DNA from: Candidatus Gallilactobacillus intestinavium
GTDB taxonomy: Bacteria > Bacillota > Bacilli > Lactobacillales > Lactobacillaceae
Assembly: GCA_017694665.1 (NCBI GenBank)
Contig: JADIMP010000053.1
Coordinates: 1-58,164, forward strand
Length of the DNA stretch: 58,164 nt
Reading direction: 5' to 3'
Below the pieces are notes generated by a model. The model was given only the letters and a program-made list of their open reading frames with translations. It did not search any database and was not told where the DNA came from. Below, in pieces: positions 38,483 through 49,344 of this stretch; within the stretch, counting starts at the first letter, position 1, and every line of letters begins with the position of its first letter. Made by a program: the position numbers and the translations under genes.

Positions 38483-39776
38483 TGATTTTGGATTAAATCA
38501 AAAATTGGTTGACTCACTTAAAGAAATAGGTTTTTATAATTCAACCTCAATACAAGAACAAATAATACCCTTAGTTTTAAAGGGTAAAAATGTTGTTGGT
38601 AAGTCTCAGACTGGTAGTGGTAAAACACATGCATTCATAATTCCTATTTTAAATAATTTAAATAAGACAAAATTACAATCAATCATTATTGCTCCTTCTA
38701 GAGAATTATCTGAACAAATTTTTAATTATTTTAAAGAATTATCATTGATTTTTGATAAAGATATAAAAATCGCAACATATATAGGAGGAACAGATAGAGA
38801 ACAGCAATTATATAAAATAAAAAAAGAAGTTCCTCAAGTTATTATTGGTACTCCTGGGAGGATAAAAGATTTATTAAGCGATTCTATAATAGAAACTAAA
38901 TATATTAGTAGTTTAGTAATTGATGAAGCTGATATGACCATGGACATGGGATTTATTGATGATATCGATTATATTTTTAAATCCTTACCAATAAAAAAAC
39001 AGATAATGTTTTTTTCTGCTACATTTTCTCAAAAAATGAAAGTTTTTTTAAAAAAATATTTGCCATCTAACACGGTTTTTATTGATAATAATGAAACTTT
39101 TATAAGTGAAAATATAGATAATTTTTTAATTTTTACTAAAGGTAGAGATCATAATTTAATAATTAAGAAATTGCTTAACATTTATAATCCCTATTTAGGA
39201 ATAATTTTTTGCAATACTAGAAATAGAGCGGAAGAAGTATACAGATATTTAAAGGAAAGTAAGTTAAAAGTTGTAAAAATATCAGGAGATATACCGTCTA
39301 GGCGAAGAAGACAAATAATTAAACAAATTAGAGATTTAAAATATCAATATGTTGTAGCAACTGATTTAGCTGCTAGAGGGATAGATATCGATGAGGTTTC
39401 ACTGGTTATTAATGATGATATTCCTTATGATAGAAGTTTTTTTGTTCATAGAATTGGTAGAACTGGAAGAAGTGGAACACATGGAACAGCCTTGACATTA
39501 TATGATCCTGAGGAAGAAAATAAAGTATCAATTTTAGAAAAAAACGGAATTCGTTTTATAAACAAAGAAATTGGTCATAATAAAATAATTGATCATTATG
39601 ATCGTGATCGTAGAAAAAAACGAGTGAAGGATCATACAAAATTAGATCCAGGTATGTTGGGATTAATCAAAAAGAAAAAGAAGAAAGTCAAACCTGGTTA
39701 TAAACGTCAAATTAAACAAAGAATAAAAATAGAAGAACAATATAAACGAAGAGTAAAGAAGAGAAACAATAAATAG
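38466..39776 (+). CDS. DEAD-box RNA helicase (CshB-like)
   Basis: This 436-residue ATP-dependent RNA helicase has the Q motif near 'GFYNSTSIQEQIIP', motif I 'SQTGSGKTHAF', motif II DEAD, motif III SAT and motif VI 'HRIGRTGRSG'. A short, strongly basic tail of about 50 residues follows, rich in Lys and Arg and suited to RNA binding. Size and position beside nrnA and alaS resemble CshB of Firmicutes, which works in cold adaptation and RNA turnover. The subfamily assignment is less sure than the helicase call. Confidence 0.93.
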   Translation: MTKKFSDFGLNQKLVDSLKEIGFYNSTSIQEQIIPLVLKGKNVVGKSQTGSGKTHAFIIPILNNLNKTKLQSIIIAPSRELSEQIFNYFKELSLIFDKDIKIATYIGGTDREQQLYKIKKEVPQVIIGTPGRIKDLLSDSIIETKYISSLVIDEADMTMDMGFIDDIDYIFKSLPIKKQIMFFSATFSQKMKVFLKKYLPSNTVFIDNNETFISENIDNFLIFTKGRDHNLIIKKLLNIYNPYLGIIFCNTRNRAEEVYRYLKESKLKVVKISGDIPSRRRRQIIKQIRDLKYQYVVATDLAARGIDIDEVSLVINDDIPYDRSFFVHRIGRTGRSGTHGTALTLYDPEEENKVSILEKNGIRFINKEIGHNKIIDHYDRDRRKKRVKDHTKLDPGMLGLIKKKKKKVKPGYKRQIKQRIKIEEQYKRRVKKRNNK

Positions 39777-39788
39777 AGGACATAAAAA

Positions 39789-42431
39789 ATGAAAACTAAA
39801 AGTAGTAGTGAAATAAGACAAATGTATTTAGATTTTTTTGCTGAACATGGTCACAAAATAATGCCTAGTATGTCATTGATTCCGGTTGATGATCCAACTT
39901 TGTTATGGATTAATTCTGGAGTTGCAACGATGAAAAAATATTTTGATGGATCTGTAGTTCCTGATAATCCAAGAATGACTAGTTCTCAAAAAAGCATAAG
40001 AACTAACGACATTGAAAACGTAGGTAAAACTGCTAGACATCATACATTATTTGAAATGTTAGGTAATTTTTCTGTTGGGGATTACTTTAAGTCTGAAGCT
40101 ATTCATTGGGCTTGGGAGTTATTAACGAGTGACAAGTGGTTTGGATTTGATCCTGAAAAACTATATATTACTGTATATCCTAAAGATTTGGATGCAAAGA
40201 AAGAATGGTTAGATGCTGGTGTATTAGAAGATCATATATTGGAAAATGAGGATAATTTTTGGGATATAGGTGAAGGCCCATCTGGACCAGATTCAGAAAT
40301 CTTTTATGATCGTGGTCAGAATATGAATAATGTATCCGAAGATGATCCGGAAAATTATCCTGGTGGAGAAAATGAACGATATTTAGAAATATGGAATATT
40401 GTTTTTTCACAATATAATCATACACCTGATGGTAAGTATGAACCGTTACCTAATAAGAATATTGATACAGGTATGGGATTGGAAAGAATAGTTTCTATTT
40501 TTCAAAATGCTAAAACTAACTTTGAGACTGATCTGTTTATGCCTATTATTAATGAAGTAGAATCTATTAGTAATAAAAAATATGGTGTAGATAATAATTA
40601 TGATGTTTGCTTTAAAATAATAGCTGATCATATTAGATCGATTACTTTTGCTATTTGTGATGGAGCTTTGCCATCTAATGATGGCCGAGGATATGTTATT
40701 AGAAGGTTGCTTAGAAGGGCTGTATTAAATGGTGAAAAATTAGGTATTAATAGTTCATTTTTATATAAGTTAGTTCCAGTAGTTGGTAAAATTATGGAAA
40801 GTCATTATCCAGAAATTACTCAGCAAAAAGATTATATAAGTAAAATAGTAAAGTCTGAAGAAGAAAAGTTTAATAAAACTTTAACTTCTGGATTAAATTT
40901 ATTAAATAATGTTATAAAGGAAGCTAAAGAAAGCGGATATAGTGTAATTGATGGTAAAACATCATTTAAATTATTTGATACGTATGGTTTTCCTTTAGAA
41001 TTAACTAAAGAATACGCTAATGATAATGGTTTAGATGTAGATGAAAAAGAGTTTAACGAAGAAATGTCTAAACAAAAAGAACGTGCAAGAAATGCACGTG
41101 AAAAAAGCGATTCTATGAAATTACAAAATCCAGAATTAAGATCATTTAAAGAACAAAGTTATTATTTAGGATATGATCAATTATCAGTTAATAATGCAAA
41201 AATAATAGCTATGTTTAAAGATGAAAAGATTGCGGATAAAGCATTTGCAAAAGATGAAGTGCAAATTATATTTGACAATACTCCATTTTATGCTGAAATG
41301 GGAGGACAAGTAGCAGATACAGGAAATATATTATTAAATAATGAAGTAGTAGGAAAAGTCATAGATGTACAAAAGGCACCTAATGGACAACATTTACATA
41401 ATGTTAAAGTATTAAATGATTTTGAGTTAAATAACACTTTTACTCTAGAAGTAGATGTTGAAAGACATAAAAAGATATCTAAAAATCATACTGCTACACA
41501 TTTGTTAGATCAATCATTACGTAATATACTTGGTAGTCATACACATCAGGCGGGATCTTTAGTTGAACCAGAATATTTAAGATTTGATTTCAATCATTTT
41601 GGTCCAGTTAGCCAAGAAGATTTGAATAAAGTGGAACAACTTGTAAATGAACAGATATTCAACTCTATTGATGTTAAAACAATAGAAACAGATCTAGATT
41701 CTGCAAAAAAAATGGGAGCTATCGCTATGTTTTCTGATAAATATGGAGAAAATGTTAGAGTAGTTTCTATAGGAAAGTTTAATCAAGAATTTTGTGGTGG
41801 TAACCACGTTGATAATACAAGTGAAATTGGTTTATTTAAAATAATTTCTGAAAGTGGTATTGGTTCTGGCATAAGGAGAATTGAAGCTGTTACTTCTTTA
41901 GAAGCATTTAATTATTTAAATGATCAAAGTAGTTTATTAAAAAATATTTCTATATTAGTTAAAGAACAAAATGAAAGTAAAATTCCTGAAAAAATTATAG
42001 AATTACAAAATTCAGTAAAAAAATTGAATCAAACAGTTAATAAATTACAGGATAAAGTGGCTAATTCTCAATCAAGCAAAATTTTTGATAATGTTGTTGA
42101 TGTAAATGGCATTAAATTGGTTACATTTAGTTTAAATGATTCAAATATGGATCAATTAAGAAAGATATCCGATACTTGGCGTCAAAAAGAAATATCTGAT
42201 ATTTTAGTTCTCGCTACAAATAATGATAGTAAAGTTAATTTATTAGCTACAGTATCTGATTCTTTAGTTGAAAAAGGATACTTTGCTGACGATTTAATTA
42301 AATATATTTCTAAGGAAATTAAAGGTGGCGGTGGAGGACGTCATAATTTAGCTCAAGCTGGAGGAAAAGATGCAACAGGAATTTCCAAAGCATTTATTAA
42401 AGTTGTTGAATGGATTAAAAATAAGGATTAA
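39789..42431 (+). CDS. alaS: Alanyl-tRNA synthetase
   Basis: This class II synthetase charges tRNA(Ala). The 880-residue protein has '[12 protein letters not shown]', '[13 protein letters not shown]' and 'DTGMGLERI' in the catalytic domain. The editing domain has the HxxxH zinc ligands in 'HTATHLL' and the C-x3-H pair in 'CGGNH'. The C-terminal C-Ala domain ends with '[15 protein letters not shown]'. No T-box leader is present in the 12-base gap upstream. Confidence 0.98.
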   Translation: MKTKSSSEIRQMYLDFFAEHGHKIMPSMSLIPVDDPTLLWINSGVATMKKYFDGSVVPDNPRMTSSQKSIRTNDIENVGKTARHHTLFEMLGNFSVGDYFKSEAIHWAWELLTSDKWFGFDPEKLYITVYPKDLDAKKEWLDAGVLEDHILENEDNFWDIGEGPSGPDSEIFYDRGQNMNNVSEDDPENYPGGENERYLEIWNIVFSQYNHTPDGKYEPLPNKNIDTGMGLERIVSIFQNAKTNFETDLFMPIINEVESISNKKYGVDNNYDVCFKIIADHIRSITFAICDGALPSNDGRGYVIRRLLRRAVLNGEKLGINSSFLYKLVPVVGKIMESHYPEITQQKDYISKIVKSEEEKFNKTLTSGLNLLNNVIKEAKESGYSVIDGKTSFKLFDTYGFPLELTKEYANDNGLDVDEKEFNEEMSKQKERARNAREKSDSMKLQNPELRSFKEQSYYLGYDQLSVNNAKIIAMFKDEKIADKAFAKDEVQIIFDNTPFYAEMGGQVADTGNILLNNEVVGKVIDVQKAPNGQHLHNVKVLNDFELNNTFTLEVDVERHKKISKNHTATHLLDQSLRNILGSHTHQAGSLVEPEYLRFDFNHFGPVSQEDLNKVEQLVNEQIFNSIDVKTIETDLDSAKKMGAIAMFSDKYGENVRVVSIGKFNQEFCGGNHVDNTSEIGLFKIISESGIGSGIRRIEAVTSLEAFNYLNDQSSLLKNISILVKEQNESKIPEKIIELQNSVKKLNQTVNKLQDKVANSQSSKIFDNVVDVNGIKLVTFSLNDSNMDQLRKISDTWRQKEISDILVLATNNDSKVNLLATVSDSLVEKGYFADDLIKYISKEIKGGGGGRHNLAQAGGKDATGISKAFIKVVEWIKNKD

Positions 42432-42436
42432 TTACG

Positions 42437-42862
42437 ATGAGATTAATGGGATTAGATGTTGGTTCTAAAACAGTTGGAGTAGCAGTGAGTGATCCATTAG
42501 GATGGACTGCTCAAGGTATTACGGTAATTTCTATAGATGAAAATCAAAATGATTATGGATTGGATGAATTATCAAATTTAGTTAATAAATATGACATTAC
42601 TAAGTTTGTTTTAGGATTACCTAAAAATATGAATAATTCTTCTGGTGAAAGAGTATTAGCTGTTAAACATTATGGAGAGATAATTAAAAGTAAATTTCAT
42701 AAAGATGTTGACTATATTGATGAAAGATTAACAACTGTGGAAGCTGAAAGAATGCTTGTTGAAGAAGGAAATGTCTCTAGGGAAAAAAGAAGAAAAAAAA
42801 TAGATAAGGTTGCTGCAACATTGATTTTGCAAAATTATTTAGATTTGAAAGGAAATATTTAA
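42437..42862 (+). CDS. ruvX: Putative pre-16S rRNA nuclease / Holliday junction resolvase RuvX
   Basis: This is a 141-residue RNase H-fold protein of the YqgF/RuvX/YrrK family, implicated in 16S rRNA 5' end processing. It has '[15 protein letters not shown]' with the first catalytic Asp, '[12 protein letters not shown]', '[11 protein letters not shown]' and '[15 protein letters not shown]'. Its stop overlaps the next ATG by one base (TAATG). The alaS-ruvX-yrzB order is universal in lactobacilli. Confidence 0.96.
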   Translation: MRLMGLDVGSKTVGVAVSDPLGWTAQGITVISIDENQNDYGLDELSNLVNKYDITKFVLGLPKNMNNSSGERVLAVKHYGEIIKSKFHKDVDYIDERLTTVEAERMLVEEGNVSREKRRKKIDKVAATLILQNYLDLKGNI

Positions 42863-43152
42863 TGAGTTCATTAAATGAAAAAGACCAAATAACGTTGGTA
42901 AATGAAGATGGTGAAGAAGAATTATTTAATGTATTGTTTACGTTTACTTCTGATAAAAATGGTAAGTCTTATATTTTAATTTATCCCGCATCAGATGAAG
43001 ATAAAGAGGAAGTAGATATTCAGGCTTACGCATTTAATCCTGATGATAATAATTTAGAAGGAGAATTAGTTCCTATTGAAAATAATGATGAGTGGAAAAT
43101 GGTAGAAGAAGTTTTAAATACTTTTTTAGATGATCCATCTTTAAATAATTAA
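42862..43152 (+). CDS. DUF1292 family protein (YrzB-like)
   Basis: This 96-residue, strongly acidic, soluble protein has the DUF1292 pattern: 'ITLVNEDGEEELFNVLFTF', 'KSYILIYPA', 'DIQAYAFNPDD' and 'EWKMVEEVLNTFLDD'. Its biochemical role is unknown. The TAATG overlap with ruvX indicates coupled translation and hence a conserved alaS-ruvX-yrzB unit. Confidence 0.93.
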   Translation: MSSLNEKDQITLVNEDGEEELFNVLFTFTSDKNGKSYILIYPASDEDKEEVDIQAYAFNPDDNNLEGELVPIENNDEWKMVEEVLNTFLDDPSLNN

Positions 43153-43167
43153 CTGAGGTAAATTGGC

Positions 43168-43689
43168 ATGTTTTTGTCTTTAGTCATAATAGTTTCATTA
43201 TTATTGAGTTTTAAACATGGATACAATAAAGGATTTGTAGTTGAGTTATTTAATACTTTTAGTTTTTTTATAATTATTTTTTGTGTGCGATTTATAACTC
43301 CTTATTTAGTTAAAGTTTTTAATAATGTTATTCCTAGTAGTCAAATTTCGATAAATACTCATTTGTATAATAATCAAATTAATCATTTTTGGTATAGTGG
43401 AATAGTTTTTCTTTTTTTACTAATACTGGGTTTATTTATTTTTAGGTTAATAAAAAAGCCATTAATTTTCTTATCAAAAATTCCTGTAATTCATTTATTT
43501 AATAAAATAATTGGTGGTTTATTGTCATTCGTAATTATGTATGTTTTGATATTTTTTATATTAAATGTAATTTCTGTTGTGCCAATTCCATATTTACAAC
43601 AATTGATAGTAAAGTCTCCATTAAGTTTATTGATTTTGCATCAGACTCCTATTTTGTCTACTAAAATTTATTATTGGTGGTTAAATTAA
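43168..43689 (+). CDS. cvpA: CvpA family membrane protein
   Basis: The 173-residue protein has four membrane segments, with 'GYNKGFVVELFNTFSFFIII' early and 'INKIIGGLLSFVIMYVLIFF'-like helix 4 later, as in CvpA/YshB. CvpA was named from colicin V production, but its molecular role is unclear. The start of mutS2 overlaps its stop codon by one base. cvpA-mutS2 pairs are usual in Firmicutes. Confidence 0.88.
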   Translation: MFLSLVIIVSLLLSFKHGYNKGFVVELFNTFSFFIIIFCVRFITPYLVKVFNNVIPSSQISINTHLYNNQINHFWYSGIVFLFLLILGLFIFRLIKKPLIFLSKIPVIHLFNKIIGGLLSFVIMYVLIFFILNVISVVPIPYLQQLIVKSPLSLLILHQTPILSTKIYYWWLN

Positions 43690-46031
43690 TGATAGATAAT
43701 TGGTCTATTGAGGAATTAGAATTTAATAAAGTTAAAAATAACGTTTCTAGTTATATACATTCAACAATAGGGCAAAAAATTTTAAATAATTTAAAGCCTA
43801 GTAGTGATGTCAACACTATTAAGAGGAATTTGTCTGAAACTAAAGACGCTGTTAATTTATTGAATCAAAATTTTGAATTACCAATATCTAATTTTAATGA
43901 TCTTACTTTTGAGTTAAACCGCTTATCTAAAAAAGCTTATTTAAATAATGAAGAATTATTACATTTAAAAGATTTTTTGAATTTATTAAACAAATTCAAA
44001 TATTTTTTCGAATCAGTAAATAAGAATAATATAGTGCTGTTTTCTTTATCTTATTATCATGAACATTTAATTTTTTTCTCTAATTTATTAAAAAAATTAA
44101 ATAATTGTTTAGATGATCGTGGAAATATTAAGGACGAAGCAAGTGATACTTTAAAATTAGTAAGGAATAAAATTTCGTCTTTAAAATTAAGACTAAGTGA
44201 TTTTATAGATAAAGTAATTAAAAAGAATAAATCTTATTTAACTGAAATTAATTATACTAAGCGAAATGGATATTATGTGATCCCTGTTAAATCAGAATAT
44301 AGAGGTAAAATCAATGGTACTATCATAGATAAAAGTCAGAGTGGACAAACATTATATATTGAACCATTAGAGTTGGAAAAGCTAAGAGAAAATTTACATT
44401 CGTTAAAATTAACTGAAAAAAATGAAGAATTAAAGATCTTAAAGCAGTTGTCAGAAATTTTTTTCCCCTATGTTAAGGATCTTAAATTAGATTTACAAAT
44501 CATAGGAAAATTAGATTTTATTAATGCTAAAGCAAAATATGCTTTGGCATTAAATGCTATTGAGCCTGAAATATCTGATTGTGTTAAATTGAAATCTGTG
44601 TGGCATCCATTAATAGATAAGAATAAAGCTATTTCTAACGATATTGTATTAGATAACCATAAAAAAATAATGATTATTACTGGTCCTAATACGGGAGGCA
44701 AAACAATTACTTTAAAGACTTTGGGTCTTAATCAATTAATGGCACAGTCTGGTTTATTTATAACTGCTAAATATGATAGTAAAATAAAAGTATTTGATAA
44801 CATTTTTTCTGATATTGGTGATGATCAGTCAATAGAGGCTTCTCTAAGTACTTTTAGTGCTCATATTAAGAAAATAATTAACATTATTAATAAATCTTCT
44901 AATAATAGTTTAATTTTATTAGATGAATTAGGTTCTGGTACGGATCCTAAAGAAGGAGCATCTTTAGCAATTTCTATCTTACAGTATTTGAATAAACTAA
45001 ATAGTATGGTTTTAGCTACTACTCATTATTCAGAGGTTAAAGTTTATGGAATAGATTCTCCTAATGTAATAAATGCTAGTATGGAATTTAATGAAAATAC
45101 TTTTCAACCAACATATAAATTGTTAATAGGAATTCCTGGACAATCTGAAGCACTAAGTATTGCTTCTAAATTGGGTTTAAATAAAGATATAATTGAAAAT
45201 GCTAAAAGTTTATTAGATGATGATCAAAAAAACGTAAATCATACGATTAATCGATTAGTACATCAAACTAAATTTTTCAAAGATGCAACTGATAGGTTAA
45301 TGAAAACTTTAAATTGTAGTGAGAAATTATTAAAAAACATAACTGTTATTTTTAATCAATTAAATAAACAAAAAAATAATTTAATTAATGAAGCTAAAAT
45401 AAAAGCTAATGAAATTGTTAAAAAAACTAAATTAAAATCTGATCAACTAATAAGTCAAGCAAGACAAGTTAACAAAAATGGGTTGAATGAAAAGTCAATA
45501 ATTGATATTCAAACAGGATTAAATAATTTAAGGCAAAATCCTAATTATTTTGAAAATGATAAAATTAGATTAAATGATAATACAAATAATAAATTTCAAA
45601 TTGGAGATAGTGTTTTAGTAATTCCGTATAATCAAGAAGGCACTTTATTGGAAAAAGTAAATGACGATGTATGGAAATTACAATTAGGATCTCTAAAGAC
45701 AAAAATAAATATTAAAGATTTACGATTAATAAAATCAACAAATAATGAGTTTACAAAGCATGATTTAAAATTTAGTTCTAAGGTTACAACTTTAGGTAAG
45801 TCTAAATTAGATTTAAGAGGTTTTAGGTATGATGAAGCTATACATAAATTAGATAAATTTATAGACTCCGCTTTATTGAATAATTTAGAAGTAGTTACGA
45901 TAGTACATGGAAAAGGTAGTGGTATACTAAGAAAAGCGGTTTCTAATTATTTAAATGAAAAAAAATTAAAACATGAATTTGCACCTATCAATGAAGGAGG
46001 AGATGGAGCAACAATTGTATATTTAAAATAG
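43689..46031 (+). CDS. mutS2: Endonuclease MutS2
   Basis: MutS2 is a MutS paralogue that lacks mismatch-binding domains and acts in recombination control and ribosome-collision rescue. The protein of about 780 residues begins at ATG 43689, which overlaps the cvpA stop as TAATG; an earlier in-frame codon at 43674 was rejected because GGTGG fits the later start. Walker A 'GPNTGGKT' is near residue 331, 'LDELGSGTDPKEG' is the Walker B region, and a C-terminal Smr nuclease domain ('LDLRGFRYDEA', 'IVHGKGSGILR') completes it. Confidence 0.97.
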   Translation: MIDNWSIEELEFNKVKNNVSSYIHSTIGQKILNNLKPSSDVNTIKRNLSETKDAVNLLNQNFELPISNFNDLTFELNRLSKKAYLNNEELLHLKDFLNLLNKFKYFFESVNKNNIVLFSLSYYHEHLIFFSNLLKKLNNCLDDRGNIKDEASDTLKLVRNKISSLKLRLSDFIDKVIKKNKSYLTEINYTKRNGYYVIPVKSEYRGKINGTIIDKSQSGQTLYIEPLELEKLRENLHSLKLTEKNEELKILKQLSEIFFPYVKDLKLDLQIIGKLDFINAKAKYALALNAIEPEISDCVKLKSVWHPLIDKNKAISNDIVLDNHKKIMIITGPNTGGKTITLKTLGLNQLMAQSGLFITAKYDSKIKVFDNIFSDIGDDQSIEASLSTFSAHIKKIINIINKSSNNSLILLDELGSGTDPKEGASLAISILQYLNKLNSMVLATTHYSEVKVYGIDSPNVINASMEFNENTFQPTYKLLIGIPGQSEALSIASKLGLNKDIIENAKSLLDDDQKNVNHTINRLVHQTKFFKDATDRLMKTLNCSEKLLKNITVIFNQLNKQKNNLINEAKIKANEIVKKTKLKSDQLISQARQVNKNGLNEKSIIDIQTGLNNLRQNPNYFENDKIRLNDNTNNKFQIGDSVLVIPYNQEGTLLEKVNDDVWKLQLGSLKTKINIKDLRLIKSTNNEFTKHDLKFSSKVTTLGKSKLDLRGFRYDEAIHKLDKFIDSALLNNLEVVTIVHGKGSGILRKAVSNYLNEKKLKHEFAPINEGGDGATIVYLK

Positions 46032-46098
46032 TTTAATTAGTATACAATTTACTTATATTTTTTTATCATTTAATTAATAGTTTTAGGAGGTTATTTTT

Positions 46099-46413
46099 AT
46101 GACAGTAAAAGAAACAAATGATCAAAATTTTGAAAATGATACTAATAATGGATTAACAGTTATTGATTTTTTTGCTACATGGTGTGGTCCTTGTAAAATG
46201 CAAGCTCCAATAATGGATCAATTATCAGATGAAATGAGTGAAGTTTCATTTTATAAAATTGATGTTGATGAGAATCCTCAAACCGCTGCTAAGTTTAATG
46301 TAATGAGTATTCCTACTTTGTTGATTAAACAAAATGGTAGTGTTGTTGAGACCGTAATTGGTTATCATCCTAAAGAACAATTGAAAAATTTATTATCTAA
46401 ATACATTAATTAA
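46099..46413 (+). CDS. trxA: Thioredoxin
   Basis: This is the 104-residue cytosolic thiol-disulfide reductant, with the active site WCGPCK and the cis-proline segment 'SIPTLLI'. A strong TTAGGAGG site precedes the ATG. It follows mutS2, as usual in lactobacilli. Only 17 bases separate it from dltX, with no terminator or promoter between, so here it probably reads into the dlt genes. Confidence 0.98.
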   Translation: MTVKETNDQNFENDTNNGLTVIDFFATWCGPCKMQAPIMDQLSDEMSEVSFYKIDVDENPQTAAKFNVMSIPTLLIKQNGSVVETVIGYHPKEQLKNLLSKYIN

Positions 46414-46430
46414 TAGTGGTGTAATTTATT

Positions 46431-46589
46431 ATGCATGATTTAATTAAAAATATAAAAAAATGGTACCAAAAGCCATTAGTTAAATTTTGTTGTAGAACAA
46501 TATTCTATTTTGCAATTTTATTGTTTTTGGTTTATCTTTATGGATATTCTGGTTTAAACCAAGCAAAATTTATTTATAACGAATTTTAA
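46431..46589 (+). CDS. dltX: Teichoic acid D-Ala incorporation-associated protein DltX
   Basis: This 52-residue membrane protein is easily missed because of its size. It has one membrane helix (about 23-41) and ends in 'KFIYNEF', the conserved C-terminal motif of DltX, which has been shown to be needed for D-alanylation and to act near DltB/DltD. The ATG has only a weak GGTG ribosome site. It ends six bases before the dltA ribosome site and heads a complete dltXABCD set. Confidence 0.93.
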   Translation: MHDLIKNIKKWYQKPLVKFCCRTIFYFAILLFLVYLYGYSGLNQAKFIYNEF

Positions 46590-46600
46590 AGAGGATGTTT

Positions 46601-48124
46601 ATGCTAGACAACATAATAACAACTATTGATAATTGGGCTTCTATAAATTCTGATAAGTTAGTTTATAAATACTTAGAAGAAAAATTTACTTATGGGAAAT
46701 TAAAATATTTTTCAGATTCTATTGCTGATTATTTAGATTTTTTAAACATTAGAGATAAAGCGCCTGTTATTGTTTATGGTGGTCATAAATTTGAAATGTT
46801 AGCTAGTTTTTTAGGAGCCGTAAAATCAGGACATGCATACATTCCAATCGATACTCATTCACCTAATTCTAGAATTAGTATGATTAAAGAAATTGCAAAT
46901 CCTGGTGCAATAATTGCTACTGAACAATTACCCGTAGAAGTTAATGATATTCCTGTTATTAATCCGGAAAAATTATCTGAACTATCTAATAAAATTGTAG
47001 ATTATTCTTTATCTCATCCAGTTGATGGTGATGATAATTTTTACATAATTTTTACTTCTGGGACTACTGGAAAACCTAAGGGAGTTCAAATAAGTCATGA
47101 TAATGTGGTTAATTATATAAATTGGATGATTAGCGATGCATTTAAATTACCGTTAAATATATCGGCTACTGCTCAAGCATCTTTTTCATTTGATGTTTCT
47201 GGAATGGGATGGATAACTACCTTGGTTAAAGGAGGTCATTTAACTGCTTTGCCAAGAGAAATAACAAATGATTTTAAGAAATTATTTACTATGTTGCCAC
47301 AACTAGATGTAAATACATTTATTTCTACTCCTTCTTTTGCTGAAATTTGTTTATTAGAACCATCATTTAATGAAAAAAATATGCCTAATTTAAATATATT
47401 TTTATTTTGTGGTGAGGAGTTGACAATTTCTACTACTAAAAAATTGTTTGACAGATTTCCCAATGCCCATATTTATAATACTTATGGTCCAACAGAAGCA
47501 ACTGTGGCAGTTACAGCGGTTGAAATAACAAAAGATTTATTAAAAAAGGGACGTTTACCAATAGGGTACGCAAATCCTGCAGTAAATATTAAAATCTTTG
47601 ATGAAAAAGGAAACGAGTTAGGTACTGGAGAAAGTGGAGAAATAATAATTACAGGTAAGACTGTATCTAAGGGATATATGAATAATCCTAAAAAAACTAA
47701 AAAAGCATTCTTTATGATTGATGGAATACCTGCTTATCATACCGGTGATCTAGGATTTATTGATAGTGATGGTTTGGTTCATTATTTAGGAAGAATGGAT
47801 TTTCAAATTAAATTGCATGGTTATCGAATAGAATTAGAAGAAATTAATCATTATTTAAATAATAATAAACATATTAAACAAGGTGTAGCTGTCCCTAAAT
47901 ATGATAAAGATCATAAAGTGGCCAAGTTATATGCTTATGTTGTTCCAGAAAATAATGATTTTGAAAATGAATTACAATTAACAACTACTATTAAAAAAGA
48001 ATTAAAAGATTCTATGATGGAATATATGATTCCAAATAAATTTATTTATAAAGATAAACTTCCACTAACTACTAATGGAAAAGTTAATATTAAATCATTA
48101 ATTGCTGAGGTGAATCCTGAATGA
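46601..48124 (+). CDS. dltA: D-alanine--poly(phosphoribitol) ligase DltA
   Basis: DltA activates D-Ala with ATP and loads it onto the carrier DltC for D-alanylation of teichoic acids. The 507-residue ANL-superfamily enzyme has 'FTSGTTGKPKGVQISH', 'YNTYGPTEATV', 'YHTGDLGF' and the C-terminal lysine in 'TTNGKVNIKSL'. ATG 46595 overlaps the AAAGAGG site, so ATG 46601 was chosen. The stop overlaps the dltB start (ATGA). Confidence 0.97.
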   Translation: MLDNIITTIDNWASINSDKLVYKYLEEKFTYGKLKYFSDSIADYLDFLNIRDKAPVIVYGGHKFEMLASFLGAVKSGHAYIPIDTHSPNSRISMIKEIANPGAIIATEQLPVEVNDIPVINPEKLSELSNKIVDYSLSHPVDGDDNFYIIFTSGTTGKPKGVQISHDNVVNYINWMISDAFKLPLNISATAQASFSFDVSGMGWITTLVKGGHLTALPREITNDFKKLFTMLPQLDVNTFISTPSFAEICLLEPSFNEKNMPNLNIFLFCGEELTISTTKKLFDRFPNAHIYNTYGPTEATVAVTAVEITKDLLKKGRLPIGYANPAVNIKIFDEKGNELGTGESGEIIITGKTVSKGYMNNPKKTKKAFFMIDGIPAYHTGDLGFIDSDGLVHYLGRMDFQIKLHGYRIELEEINHYLNNNKHIKQGVAVPKYDKDHKVAKLYAYVVPENNDFENELQLTTTIKKELKDSMMEYMIPNKFIYKDKLPLTTNGKVNIKSLIAEVNPE

Positions 48125-49317
48125 TAAATTTACAACCATATGGGAATCCTCAATATTTTGTTTACTTAATTATTGCTTTATTGCCATTAATAATAGGAAT
48201 ATATAATGGTTATCGTTGCCGTTGGTATCAGAGTTTAATTTCTCTTGTATTTATATTTTTAATGTTTGATGGACCCAAAAGTCATCAAGGATTAATGCTA
48301 ATATTTTATGTAATTTGGCAATGGATAATAGTCGGATTATATATGGTCTATAGAAAAAAGTACAATAATAAGTGGATTTTTTATTTAGCAGTAATATTAA
48401 GTATTATTCCTGTTGCTACAGTTAAAATAACGCCTGCTGTTGCACCTGATCAATCCAATTTGTTTGGATTCTTAGGAATTAGTTATTTAACATTTAGGGC
48501 TGTAGGCATGATTATGGAAATTAGAGATGGATTCATAAAAGAATTTCATCCTATATTATTTATAGAATTCCTGACTTTTATGCCTACTATATCTAGTGGA
48601 CCTATTGATAGATATAGACGATGGATAAAGGATTATAATGTAGTTCCCGATAGAGACAAATATTTAAGTATGCTTGATAAAGCTGTGCATTATATATTTT
48701 TAGGTTTTTTATATAAATTTTTATTGGCACATTTATTTGGTTCTATAATTGTTCCTAAGATGTCAGCTATGGCAATAGCTTCAGGTAAGGGATTATCTTG
48801 GGGTCTTGTAGGTTACATGTATGCATGGTCTATGGATCTTTTTTTTGATTTTGCTGGATATTCATTATTTGCAGTTGCAATTTCATATTTAATGGGGATT
48901 GAAACTCCTATGAACTTTAATCGACCATGGCAATCTAAAAATTTAAAAGAATTTTGGAATCGTTGGCATATGACGTTATCTTTTTGGTTTCGTGACTTTG
49001 TCTTCATGAGATTAGTTTATGCAATGATGAAAAATAAAGTATTTAAAAATAAAAATACTGTAAGCAATGTGGCGTATGTTTTAGATATGGCATTAATGGG
49101 ATTTTGGCATGGTGTTACATGGTATTATGTTGCTTATGGATTATTACATGGAATTGGATTAGCTGTTAATGATACTTGGTTAAGGTTTAAGAAAAAGCAT
49201 CAAGACAAGATTCCACATAATAAGTTTACAAAATGTTTTTCTATATTTTTGACTTTTAATGTAGTTTGTCTAAGTTTCTTATTGTTTTCTGGATTTTTAA
49301 ATACATTATGGTTTTAA
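48121..49317 (+). CDS. dltB: D-alanyl transfer membrane protein DltB (MBOAT)
   Basis: DltB is the membrane O-acyltransferase that passes D-Ala from DltC across the membrane. The 398-residue polytopic protein has the MBOAT core 'FNRPWQSKNLKEFWNRWHMTLS' region and the catalytic histidine at about H330 in 'MGFWHGVTWYY'. Its ATG overlaps the end of dltA by four bases, giving tight translational coupling. Confidence 0.97.
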   Translation: MINLQPYGNPQYFVYLIIALLPLIIGIYNGYRCRWYQSLISLVFIFLMFDGPKSHQGLMLIFYVIWQWIIVGLYMVYRKKYNNKWIFYLAVILSIIPVATVKITPAVAPDQSNLFGFLGISYLTFRAVGMIMEIRDGFIKEFHPILFIEFLTFMPTISSGPIDRYRRWIKDYNVVPDRDKYLSMLDKAVHYIFLGFLYKFLLAHLFGSIIVPKMSAMAIASGKGLSWGLVGYMYAWSMDLFFDFAGYSLFAVAISYLMGIETPMNFNRPWQSKNLKEFWNRWHMTLSFWFRDFVFMRLVYAMMKNKVFKNKNTVSNVAYVLDMALMGFWHGVTWYYVAYGLLHGIGLAVNDTWLRFKKKHQDKIPHNKFTKCFSIFLTFNVVCLSFLLFSGFLNTLWF

Positions 49318-49344
49318 CATTAATAATTATTAGAGGAGATAGAA

